Position numbers and translations under genes: made by a program. Below the pieces are notes generated by a model. The model had not been told where the DNA came from. It saw only the letters and a program-made list of their open reading frames with translations, and ran no database searches. A stretch of 12,792 nt of DNA from contig JALHLL010000088.1 in the NCBI GenBank assembly GCA_022844575.1, forward strand, positions 1-12,792. The letters are read 5' to 3'. Source of the stretch: a bacterium. GTDB taxonomy: Bacteria; Bacteroidota; Ignavibacteria; Kapaibacteriales; UBA961. Positions 1 to 5,316 of the stretch are shown here, piece after piece; within the stretch, counting starts at the first letter, position 1, and each line of letters begins with the position of its first letter.

Positions 1-488
1 GCATCCTTTAATTTAACCAATCTCATAGATTGTGAACGTCGATCTTTGCTGTCAATGTCACCGATCGCCGTTTTTTTGTTGAAGTCTGCAGTGAGCCAAT
101 ACGCACCACAATTGCTAATAGAATAGTCTGTAGTTTTTTCTCTGTCATGTCCGTTATTAGGATAAACTTGGATAAATGCTATCACATAATATCGTCCTTC
201 TTTGAAATGAGAAAGATACGGTCTACACAAGTGTCCTAGGCCTCCCCAAACAATCACTTTCGTTCTGTTTTCTGTCCCTCAATATCTGTCAATGATTTCA
301 ACTTCCATCGAAATAGGAGTTTTATAATCATTGAAGGAGAGATACTTTGTCACTTTGATTAGAGCAACTAGAGCAACAAATTTTGTATCTGATGCCATTT
401 TAAGAAACGGACCACCATATGCACAATCACAAGCAGAAGAGTCAGTGCTCAGAATAAAACAAAGAAATAGAGTGACGAGAAGTTTCAT
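1..488 (-). pseudogene. Secreted CxC (TIMP/NTR-like) protein, interrupted by an in-frame TGA and cut by the window edge
   Basis: The start is ATG at 486-488, preceded by AGGGA about nine bases upstream. The first 19 residues form a signal peptide ending SSA, so the mature protein would begin Cys-Asp-Cys. An N-terminal C-x-C is typical of NTR-fold (TIMP-like) domains, and this similarity is my inference. After residue 69 (IIDRY) a TGA at 279-281 interrupts the frame. The same frame then stays open for 92 codons to the window edge and reads as convincing protein (GTENRTKVIVWG, then GHLCRPYLSHFKEGRYYVIAF). Proteins of this kind usually have a K/R-G pair where the stop falls, so a CGA or AGA to TGA change explains it simply. 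It could be a decayed gene, a sequencing error, or less likely programmed readthrough. TGA serves as an ordinary stop at 4693 and 6331, so recoding of TGA is not suggested. No partner function is known. Confidence 0.7.
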
Positions 489-535
489 TTCGTTTTCCCT
501 AATGATTTAACTAGAAGTAAGTTTCCATAAATGAC

Positions 536-694
536 AGGTAACGTGTGTGTGTATTCATCCGTCACTTCCGCTTGCGTACACGCAGAGATGTGTTGCAGTC
601 CCGAAAAGGGTTTTGGCATAGCGGAAATTGAAGCACAAATGTTCATAGATGTACAAATGTTGAATTTACCACTATTGCCAAACTGCTGTTATAG
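536..694 (-). repeat. Structured non-coding segment resembling an integron attC or cassette boundary
   Basis: This lies between two minus-strand genes, starting 7 bases after the stop of the 701-1108 gene and ending about 48 bases before the next start codon. On the plus strand, arm 566-575 (TTCCGCTTGC) pairs with 616-626 (GCATAGCGGAA) with a single extra base. Smaller hairpins sit inside: TGCGT/ACGCA near 573-584 and CCC/GGG near 600-610. The outer ends are AGGTAAC (536-542) and GTTATAG (688-694). Read on the minus strand they give CTATAAC ... GTTACCT, similar in layout to R''/R' boxes of attC sites. The boxes fit the RYYYAAC/GTTRRRY consensus imperfectly, and no integrase is in the window. 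I see no convincing coding sequence in 489-700. Confidence 0.3.
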
Positions 695-700
695 GCGGTG

Positions 701-1108
701 CTATTTAGCTTTCATCTTATTTCCTTTTGCATCGTGAGTTACTTCAGCAAGTCCAAGTGCTTCCATTAATGGTGGAATGTACATACCGAAGCGTCCCCTA
801 AGTCCCTTTTTTAGTCCATACCAACCACCAACCGGATTGTTTTCAGAACGTCCCCAAGCTTCCACTGTTCCGTCTTTTGCCGGTTTCTGCTCGTCTGCAC
901 TTCCTAATTCCATCCAGTCTCCGTGTGCTTTCAACATTGTATGTAAGTCGTTAATACAGTCAATGTTATAAAGTAAAACTGTTTTTCCAACAGTACAAAC
1001 TAATACATCGTTACCATCTTTTTGGTCAACGTGCATTGTGTATTCACTTGTCAATGGTGGTGTCTTTAATACCATTGGCTTTTCTTTGGTACCTATTATG
1101 TATGACAT
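701..1108 (-). CDS. Conserved small protein of unknown function
   Basis: This 135-residue protein has no signal peptide or membrane segment, so it is probably cytoplasmic. The N-terminal half looks like a small beta-rich domain (TPPLTSEYTMHVDQKDG, then VLVCTVGKTVLLYN). The C-terminal half carries a striking stretch around residues 80-120: VEAWGRSENNPVGGWYGL followed by KKGLRGRFGMYIPPLMEALGLAEV. I recognise this as a conserved bacterial family of unknown function but cannot name it with certainty. It starts 10 bases after the stop of the SRPBCC gene, so the two are probably cotranscribed. No Shine-Dalgarno sequence is visible before the ATG. Its stop (TAG) is followed at once by the folded segment at 536-694. 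No catalytic motif is evident; the conserved Gly/Trp/Arg-rich stretch suggests a binding surface, which is an inference. Confidence 0.8.
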   Translation of the reverse strand: MSYIIGTKEKPMVLKTPPLTSEYTMHVDQKDGNDVLVCTVGKTVLLYNIDCINDLHTMLKAHGDWMELGSADEQKPAKDGTVEAWGRSENNPVGGWYGLKKGLRGRFGMYIPPLMEALGLAEVTHDAKGNKMKAK

Positions 1109-1118
1109 AATGTAAATT

Positions 1119-1562
1119 TTATTTAGTTAATTTTTCAGATTCCGTTTTTAAATCGTGAGCAAATTTGTCAAACGATTCGTCGAAAGATGGAATCATTTTA
1201 GCAAACAATGGAAATAACGGTCCACCAATTTTTTCTCTCATAGAAAAGTTGGTTTGTCCATTTGAAGTTGGTTTTATTTTGTATTCTCTTTTGCCCATTG
1301 CGTCACCCCAAACTAATTTTTTCTCTGGTTCAAATTCTTTTACCGAAAGTTTAAAAACTCTTTTTGGGTCAAGATACGATTTGAGTTGTATCTTTTCTCC
1401 TAATGCAATTTTTCCGTCAATTGAAATTACAGTTGTATTCCATTTAGGATAATTTTCTGCATTTGTCAGCAAACTCCAAATTGTTTTAGGGTCTGCTTGA
1501 ATGTCAACACTAACAAAAGTCTCTCTGCTAAATGTTCTTCTGATTGTATTTGCTTTTGTCAT
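1119..1562 (-). CDS. SRPBCC-fold protein (START/Bet v1-like, polyketide cyclase/dehydrase family)
   Basis: This 147-residue protein has the usual family length. Family hallmarks are the N-terminal strand ETFVSVDIQADPKTIWSLLT, helix NAENYPKWNTTV (the typical N-x-x-x-x-P-x-W), a central strand block ending KLVWGDAMGKREYKI, and a long C-terminal helix (about 120-147) that would close the hydrophobic cavity. Proteins of this fold bind lipophilic ligands or act as cyclases, dehydratases or stress proteins; the ligand here cannot be deduced. There is no signal peptide, so it is cytoplasmic. It is first of a two-gene unit with the 701-1108 gene (10-base gap). The ATG at 1560-1562 has no clear Shine-Dalgarno sequence. 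Upstream on the minus strand, TACTTTTA is one mismatch from a TAnnTTTG box but lacks a good -33 element. Confidence 0.85.
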   Translation of the reverse strand: MTKANTIRRTFSRETFVSVDIQADPKTIWSLLTNAENYPKWNTTVISIDGKIALGEKIQLKSYLDPKRVFKLSVKEFEPEKKLVWGDAMGKREYKIKPTSNGQTNFSMREKIGGPLFPLFAKMIPSFDESFDKFAHDLKTESEKLTK

Positions 1563-1625
1563 TTTGTTATGATTTGTAAAAGTAATATTCTTTTGTCAAC
1601 GATTGTCGGTTTTCAAGCATTGCCC

Positions 1626-1680
1626 TTAGTATGGTGGTAAACGAAAAAGAGAGTACCCTTTACGCAATTGTTCATACTAA
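1626..1680. repeat. Perfect 8-bp inverted repeat with 39-base loop
   Basis: TTAGTATG at 1626-1633 is the exact reverse complement of CATACTAA at 1673-1680. It sits about 65 bases upstream of the SRPBCC gene start, so it could be part of a regulatory region. An 8-bp match across this distance may also be chance in AT-rich DNA. Confidence 0.35.
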
Positions 1681-1711
1681 ACAGTCTGAACCATTCATGG
1701 AGTAATTATTA

Positions 1712-1799
1712 TAGTGAAATAGAATCTGATGCCTTACGTACAGAATGCGTCTACCAAATGTAGCAAGATTTTTTGTACCATTAGTATTTTATTTCACCA
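1712..1799. repeat. Imperfect 20-bp inverted repeat with internal hairpin
   Basis: The arm 1712-1731 (TAGTGAAATAGAATCTGATG) matches the reverse complement of 1779-1799 at about 15 of 20 positions, including an uninterrupted GTGAAATA. Between the arms, CTAC/GTAG around a five-base loop (about 1751-1763) makes a second small hairpin. The layout recalls terminal inverted repeats or a folded RNA, but there is no gene inside. Confidence 0.35.
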
Positions 1800-1857
1800 C
1801 ACCATACAAAATCACTGTATAGAGAATGGAAAACAATTTTGATTTCATACAAACTAC

Positions 1858-1876
1858 CATCAATTGTCAATTGATG
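1858..1876. repeat. Perfect 9-bp palindrome followed by a short T-run
   Basis: CATCAATTG, one T, then CAATTGATG forms a near-continuous palindrome, with TTTTTG directly after it on the plus strand. It could be an operator-type dyad or a weak AT-rich terminator. No plus-strand gene precedes it, so terminator function is doubtful. Confidence 0.4.
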
Positions 1877-2096
1877 TTTTTGTGATTGTTTATATAATGA
1901 AGTATGAACGATAAAGGTAATTCGTTTGCCCGATTCGATAGAAAACTATATGTTTTAGATTTCTGCAAAAGGCACTGTGTGTGTGAAAAGGGGAAAATTT
2001 TGGGAAAGAAGTACAGTTGAAAATGTTATAGAATTATGCCACATTATTGTAACGATTCAGCCTCCAAAGCAAAGTACGACAATAACAAATAGATAT

Positions 2097-2133
2097 AAAA
2101 AAAGCCCTTAACCTATTGGAAGTTAAGGACTTT
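2097..2133 (-). terminator. Rho-independent terminator of tRNA-Thr
   Basis: On the minus strand, AAAGTCCTTAAC (2122-2133) pairs with GTTAAGGGCTTT (2101-2112), giving a 12-bp stem with one G-T pair and a nine-base loop. It is followed by a run of T (2097-2103). It begins eight bases after the tRNA 3' end. Confidence 0.9.
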
Positions 2134-2140
2134 ATATGTG

Positions 2141-2212
2141 AGCCAGCTATCGGATTTGAACCCATGACCTGCTGATTACAAATCAGCTGCTCTACCCCTG
2201 AGCTAAGCTGGC
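2141..2212 (-). tRNA. tRNA-Thr (anticodon TGT)
   Basis: The 72-base cloverleaf reads on the minus strand: acceptor GCCAGCT pairs with AGCTGGC (7 bp), D-stem GCTC/GAGC, anticodon stem GCTGA/TCAGC around loop TTTGTAA (anticodon TGT, reading ACA), and T-loop TTCAAAT. The discriminator base is T and CCA is not encoded. The T-stem ATGGG/CCGAT contains one G-G mismatch (positions 51 and 63), which is unusual. All other stems pair fully. Promoter and terminator are both visible on either side, so the gene is probably a single-tRNA transcript. Confidence 0.95.
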
Positions 2213-2231
2213 ATCGCTGTAACACAGTCCA

Positions 2232-2262
2232 CAAAATTATCAAATTATATCAGAATAACAAA
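2232..2262 (-). promoter_or_regulatory. Bacteroidota-type promoter of tRNA-Thr
   Basis: On the minus strand TTTG (2259-2262), 19 bases of spacer, then TAATTTTG (2232-2239) match the Bacteroidota consensus TTTG-N19-TAnnTTTG exactly. Transcription would start near 2225, about a dozen bases before the mature tRNA 5' end at 2212. A TATAAT hexamer also overlaps the spacer, so housekeeping sigma of other phyla might also use the site. Confidence 0.7.
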
Positions 2263-2345
2263 ATTCTGCACAATGTTTTTCTTAGCCGCTTATAAAAATC
2301 TTAGCACTTTGTAAGAAAGTTCTTCCGTTTTTTACTCAATCCCTC

Positions 2346-2353
2346 TATATTTG
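2346..2353 (+). promoter_or_regulatory. Probable -7 promoter element of the merR-WD40-OmpA unit
   Basis: TATATTTG matches TAnnTTTG exactly and lies about 50 bases before the regulator start. No TTTG or TTG is found 19 bases upstream. Instead the -33 region carries the dyad AAGAA-AG-TTCTT (2313-2324), which might bind a regulator, perhaps the MerR protein itself. That autoregulation is a guess. Confidence 0.5.
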
Positions 2354-2401
2354 CGTATGTGGCAAAGCATGGGCTTTTGACCAAGTTATTGAAGGTGGTT
2401 G

Positions 2402-2854
2402 ATGTACGAACCGACAAAGAAGTATTTTTCTATAAGCGAGGTAGGTAAACTTGTTGATGAACAGCAACATGTACTTCGATATTGGGAGCGCGAGTTCACG
2501 GAACTGCGTCCCAAAAAGAATAGTGCAGGCAATAGAATTTATACACAGAAAGACTTGGATTTATTATGTGTTATAAAAATCATGCTGCGAAGAATGAGGT
2601 TATCGGTAATTGATGCTAAGTCTCAAATCAAAAAAATTGATGTACAAGCATTTCTTACGGAACATCCCTTTACTTTTGCTGAAAGTGAACGTTCGGAAGT
2701 CAGTACGGATATAGATAGTGCAGTTCCTGCTATCGCAAGAAAATATGGTTCAAGCTCGGAAACCGATAGTGATATGGTTATGATTCCGCGCGCTGAATTG
2801 CGAGCTATGTGCGAACTATTGAAGGATATAGAACATTTGTTACGAACTGTATAA
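2402..2854 (+). CDS. MerR-family transcriptional regulator
   Basis: This 150-residue DNA-binding protein has an N-terminal winged helix-turn-helix of MerR type: KYFSISEVGKLVDEQQHVLRYWEREF (about 7-32), then LRPKKNSAGNRIYTQKDLDLL, the wing and third helix. The R-Y/F-W-E-x-E-F and GNR-x-Y/F motifs are characteristic of the MerR regulators common in Bacteroidota. The remainder (about 80-150) lacks metal-binding cysteines and a known ligand domain; an acidic linker leads to a C-terminal helix (PRAELRAMCELLKDIEHLL) likely to dimerise. I chose ATG at 2402 over the TTG just before it because AAGG sits six bases upstream. It is first in a probable operon with the WD40 gene 30 bases downstream. The gap holds no terminator. 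What signal it senses is unknown; control of envelope genes in its own operon is an inference. Confidence 0.88.
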   Translation: MYEPTKKYFSISEVGKLVDEQQHVLRYWEREFTELRPKKNSAGNRIYTQKDLDLLCVIKIMLRRMRLSVIDAKSQIKKIDVQAFLTEHPFTFAESERSEVSTDIDSAVPAIARKYGSSSETDSDMVMIPRAELRAMCELLKDIEHLLRTV

Positions 2855-2884
2855 GTTATTCATTTAATTATTTGAGGGTTCTCT

Positions 2885-3883
2885 ATGGTGAAATCATTAC
2901 TGACGTTCATCTCGACTGTTACCCTGTTCTCTATGTTGGCTGTCCCTTGTATTGCCCAACAAAGAACTTACAGCGTCGAGACAGTAGGCAAACACGATGA
3001 CGAAGTGTTAGGCGTGTTTGTTAATGAAGCCGATACACGCTTTGCAACATGTAGCGTTGACGAAACTATTAAAATTTGGAGTTTACCTGAAGGTAAAGAA
3101 CTCCGCACCTTAAAAGGGCATTTGGGTCAAGTCAACAACTTATCGTTTTCAGGAAACGATAAAATGCTTGCGAGCGGCAGTAGTGACAGAACAGTAAGAA
3201 TTTGGGATGTTGAGTCCGGTAAACAATTAAATGTTTTAAAAGGACATACAGCCGAAGTAATTGGTGTTTATTTCAGTCAGGATGATACGAGCGGTTATTT
3301 AGCCAGCACAAGTTTCGATAAAACAGTTAAACTGTGGGATGTGAAAAACGGTAGCGAAGTAAAAACTTTGCGTGGTCACACAATGCAAACGAATAATGTT
3401 GCCTACAGTTATGATGGCAAACTTCTGGCAAGTTGTAGCGATGACAGAACAATCAAAATTTGGTCAACCGATCCGAATTCTCGCGAACCGATTATGACAT
3501 TGGAAAGTCACCGTGCTTCGGTTTTAACAGTATTATTCAGTATGGATTCCAAATATTTGATTTCTGCCGACCAAGAGGGAGTAATTAAAGTTTGGAATAT
3601 GCCTTCCGGTGAATTAACAAGAACCATCGTTGCTCATTCGGATTTAATACAGGATGTTTCTATCGCATCCGATAATAAAACCATTGTAAGTGCAAGTCTT
3701 GATAAATCCGTTAAAATGTGGGACATAGTGAACGGCGAGAATATTATGAAAACGGATATTGGTGTTGAAGTATGGAGTGTGGACTTAACAAGCGACGCTT
3801 CCACTATTGTTATCGGCTGTGCCGACGGTTCGGTTCGTTTGCTTAAACAGACAAATGCAACTCCGAAGAAAGGTGGTAAATAA
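2885..3883 (+). CDS. Exported seven-blade WD40 beta-propeller protein
   Basis: A signal peptide (about residues 1-24, ending CIA before QQ) precedes about seven WD40 blades filling residues 40-325. Most blades end in W-D/S/N (IKIWS, VRIWD, VKLWD, IKIWS, IKVWN, VKMWD) and several begin after a GH or H dipeptide. The propeller should sit in the periplasm or outside the cell and act as a protein-docking platform. Cys22 does not fit a lipobox well (AVPC), so a lipoprotein is unlikely but not excluded. The stop overlaps the next start by one base (TAATG), implying translational coupling with the CRD-OmpA protein. In the type IX secretion protein PorE, WD40, CRD and OmpA domains occur in this order on one chain; here they are on two. 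Whether the pair acts in type IX secretion is unproven. GAGGG six bases before ATG supports the start. Confidence 0.88.
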   Translation: MVKSLLTFISTVTLFSMLAVPCIAQQRTYSVETVGKHDDEVLGVFVNEADTRFATCSVDETIKIWSLPEGKELRTLKGHLGQVNNLSFSGNDKMLASGSSDRTVRIWDVESGKQLNVLKGHTAEVIGVYFSQDDTSGYLASTSFDKTVKLWDVKNGSEVKTLRGHTMQTNNVAYSYDGKLLASCSDDRTIKIWSTDPNSREPIMTLESHRASVLTVLFSMDSKYLISADQEGVIKVWNMPSGELTRTIVAHSDLIQDVSIASDNKTIVSASLDKSVKMWDIVNGENIMKTDIGVEVWSVDLTSDASTIVIGCADGSVRLLKQTNATPKKGGK

Positions 3884-4590
3884 TGAAGAAAATATTATCA
3901 ATAGCAATTGTTTTAGTTAGTGTATTCACTATTAATTCCGCTTTTGCGCAAATAAATGTTGTTGTAAGTATTACGGGAACGGTATTAAAAGCTACCGATA
4001 GAAATCCAGCAAGTGTTAATCTTACATTCTTCGATTCAAACAATAAAAGAGTAGGTAATAGCCGAAGCAATTCTAAAGATGGTTATTATCTTGTTACAGG
4101 ATTAAAACCCGGCGAAACCTATAAAGTTAAAATCGAACATCCCGATTTTTTCCAAGAGGAAATTTCAATCGTAACTCCGAAAACGGGTAAGTACTCTGAA
4201 ATTTCAAGAGATTTCTTGGTTAAACCATTAGTAAACGGTACTCGTATTCCCTTGCCTGTTGCTCCTTTTGAGTTAAACAAAGCAAAATTGCGTGTAGGTG
4301 CACAAGAATTTTTAGCCGAAACCGTTGAAGCTCTTATTATGAATCCGTCCGTAAAGATTCAGGTTTCTTCATATCCTGATGATATCGAGAACAAAGAAGC
4401 GAATATGAAATTGACGAAAGAACGTTGCGAAGCACTCAAAGCATATTTCGTTTCTAAAGGTGTTACAGCCGATAGAATTTCTATCGTTCCATCCGAAAAT
4501 GCCGATCCTATCAATCCGCCACCAATGCGCAAAGCTGCGAAAGGTAAACGATACATAGGTTCAACATATATCGTAATAACGAAGGTATAA
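3883..4590 (+). CDS. CRD plus OmpA-like peptidoglycan-binding protein, possible half of a split PorE-like module
   Basis: The signal peptide is residues 1-22 (ending AFA before Q). Residues about 29-118 form a carboxypeptidase regulatory-like (CRD) beta-sandwich: ITGTVLKATDRNPASVNLTFFD, then KDGYYLVTGLKPGETYKVKIEH. Residues about 140-235 form an OmpA C-terminal-like domain. The usual HTD is YPD here, yet Asp166 and Arg181 stand exactly 15 residues apart, as do the Asp and Arg that hold diaminopimelate in OmpA (271 and 286 in Acinetobacter), so peptidoglycan binding is plausible. The usual NRR motif near the end is replaced by GKRYIGS. There is no N-terminal lipobox and no beta-barrel, so it is a soluble periplasmic protein. 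Its start overlaps the WD40 stop and a terminator follows 20 bases after its own stop. It may anchor the WD40 partner to the cell wall. Confidence 0.82.
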   Translation: MKKILSIAIVLVSVFTINSAFAQINVVVSITGTVLKATDRNPASVNLTFFDSNNKRVGNSRSNSKDGYYLVTGLKPGETYKVKIEHPDFFQEEISIVTPKTGKYSEISRDFLVKPLVNGTRIPLPVAPFELNKAKLRVGAQEFLAETVEALIMNPSVKIQVSSYPDDIENKEANMKLTKERCEALKAYFVSKGVTADRISIVPSENADPINPPPMRKAAKGKRYIGSTYIVITKV

Positions 4591-4609
4591 TCACCTTCAC
4601 GGTTTATAG

Positions 4610-4651
4610 AAAAAAGAGGTTATTCGGAAATTTCCGGGTAACCTCTTTTTT
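4610..4651. terminator. Strong bidirectional terminator between convergent genes
   Basis: AAAAAAGAGGTTA (4610-4622) pairs perfectly with TAACCTCTTTTTT (4639-4651), and the loop itself contains the palindrome CGGAAATTTCCG. The A-run and T-run on both flanks suit termination of the plus-strand OmpA unit and of the minus-strand peptidase gene that ends at 4693. Confidence 0.93.
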
Positions 4652-4692
4652 ATGGATTGTCAGTCTTCTATTATCATTTATTTTACAAAAAC

Positions 4693-5250
4693 TCAACTGA
4701 TTTTCTTCACTCGAATAAGCCAATAAGCTGCTGTTTTTTGTGCAAGAGTTAAAGCACGATGCTCAATGCGACCATGTTGTTCAATATTCTTTTTATAGGG
4801 AGCAGGGTCACGTACAACAATACTCTTGATTACATGCCTGCCATTCTCTTCTGTTATTTTTGCTGCGGTACACACAACCGCATGATTCATTCTCGGACGG
4901 CTATTATATGAAATGAGAATAGGGCGATGCGACGACAGTTCACGTAATAAAACACTCGGAGAAGGCGCACCCGGAGAGAGCATTGCACGAATTTCAAAGT
5001 GTTGACCATGTACATCTATCCCCCATTTGTTCAGGTGTTTAGTCATTATATCAAAGCCGGCGGGTTTATTTGCGGGATTCCCCCACTCATCAACACCGAA
5101 GGATTGTTTCACAATAACTTCTTGTGAAATAGTTACACCATAGTACCGTAACACCATCTGAATTGAAGCAGCCCAACACCACATTGAGTTTCTTTGCATA
5201 GCAAAGTTATTATCAAGAATATCGGAACGAATACCAATATAGTGTATCAT
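4693..5250 (-). CDS. Papain-like cysteine peptidase (C39/C70, AvrRpt2-like)
   Basis: The 185-residue chain shows a complete papain-type active site. Gln19 (oxyanion hole) and Cys25 lie in Q-R-N-S-M-W-C-W-A-A, His123 in MNHAVV, and Asp148 in VVRDPAP. The Q-x4-W-C-W-A-A signature is that of AvrRpt2-like (Pfam Peptidase_C70) peptidases and their bacterial relatives. There is no signal peptide, membrane helix or extra domain, so the enzyme is a bare catalytic domain. It is either cytoplasmic or exported by a route not visible here. I chose ATG at 5248-5250 because AAGGA lies five bases upstream; an in-frame ATG at 5311-5313 would add 21 residues but leave only three bases to the divergent gene. 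The substrate is unknown. It is not next to an ABC exporter, so a bacteriocin-processing role has no support here. Confidence 0.85.
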   Translation of the reverse strand: MIHYIGIRSDILDNNFAMQRNSMWCWAASIQMVLRYYGVTISQEVIVKQSFGVDEWGNPANKPAGFDIMTKHLNKWGIDVHGQHFEIRAMLSPGAPSPSVLLRELSSHRPILISYNSRPRMNHAVVCTAAKITEENGRHVIKSIVVRDPAPYKKNIEQHGRIEHRALTLAQKTAAYWLIRVKKIS

Positions 5251-5316
5251 GTCCGTCCTTTTTATATTGATTATTACGATTTTTGTAGTTAAAGAAATTT
5301 CGGAGACGGACAAAGT
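5251..5316. promoter_or_regulatory. Divergent promoter region with a 7-bp dyad at both ribosome binding sites
   Basis: This 66-base gap must hold both promoters. GTCCGTC (5251-5257) and GACGGAC (5305-5311) are exact reverse complements, each just before one of the two start codons. On the minus strand TTTG, 19 bases and TAACTACA give a weak match to the Bacteroidota consensus. No good plus-strand box is visible. The dyad may be a shared operator or two similar leader segments. Confidence 0.45.

Larger units (their letters stand above)
1563..2096. other. Gene-free stretch with several inverted repeats
   Basis: I see no convincing gene in these 534 bases. The longest candidate, ATG at 1904 to TGA at 2020, would give 38 residues without a ribosome binding site or recognisable similarity. 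The stretch contains three inverted repeats, listed separately. It separates the accessory-looking minus-strand genes from the tRNA-Thr gene. It could hold a promoter for the 1562-to-701 unit, remnants of a mobile element, or an unrecognised RNA; the sequence alone does not decide. Confidence 0.5.

Noticed and set aside
279..281. TGA as a selenocysteine codon or reassigned codon
   Set aside because: TGA ends other genes normally (4693, 6331), the usual residue at this position appears to be Lys/Arg rather than Cys, and I found no reason to propose a SECIS element. A nonsense mutation is simpler.
531..737. Plus-strand reading frame of 68 codons
   Set aside because: It runs into the 3' end of a well-supported minus-strand gene, has no ribosome binding site, and its sequence is explained by the folded non-coding segment.
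1904..2020. Plus-strand frame of 38 codons (MNDKGNSFARFDRKLYV...)
   Set aside because: No Shine-Dalgarno sequence, no promoter box at a sensible distance, no recognisable similarity; length is expected by chance.
2034..2243. Minus-strand frame of 69 codons
   Set aside because: It is the tRNA-Thr gene with its terminator and leader read as protein.
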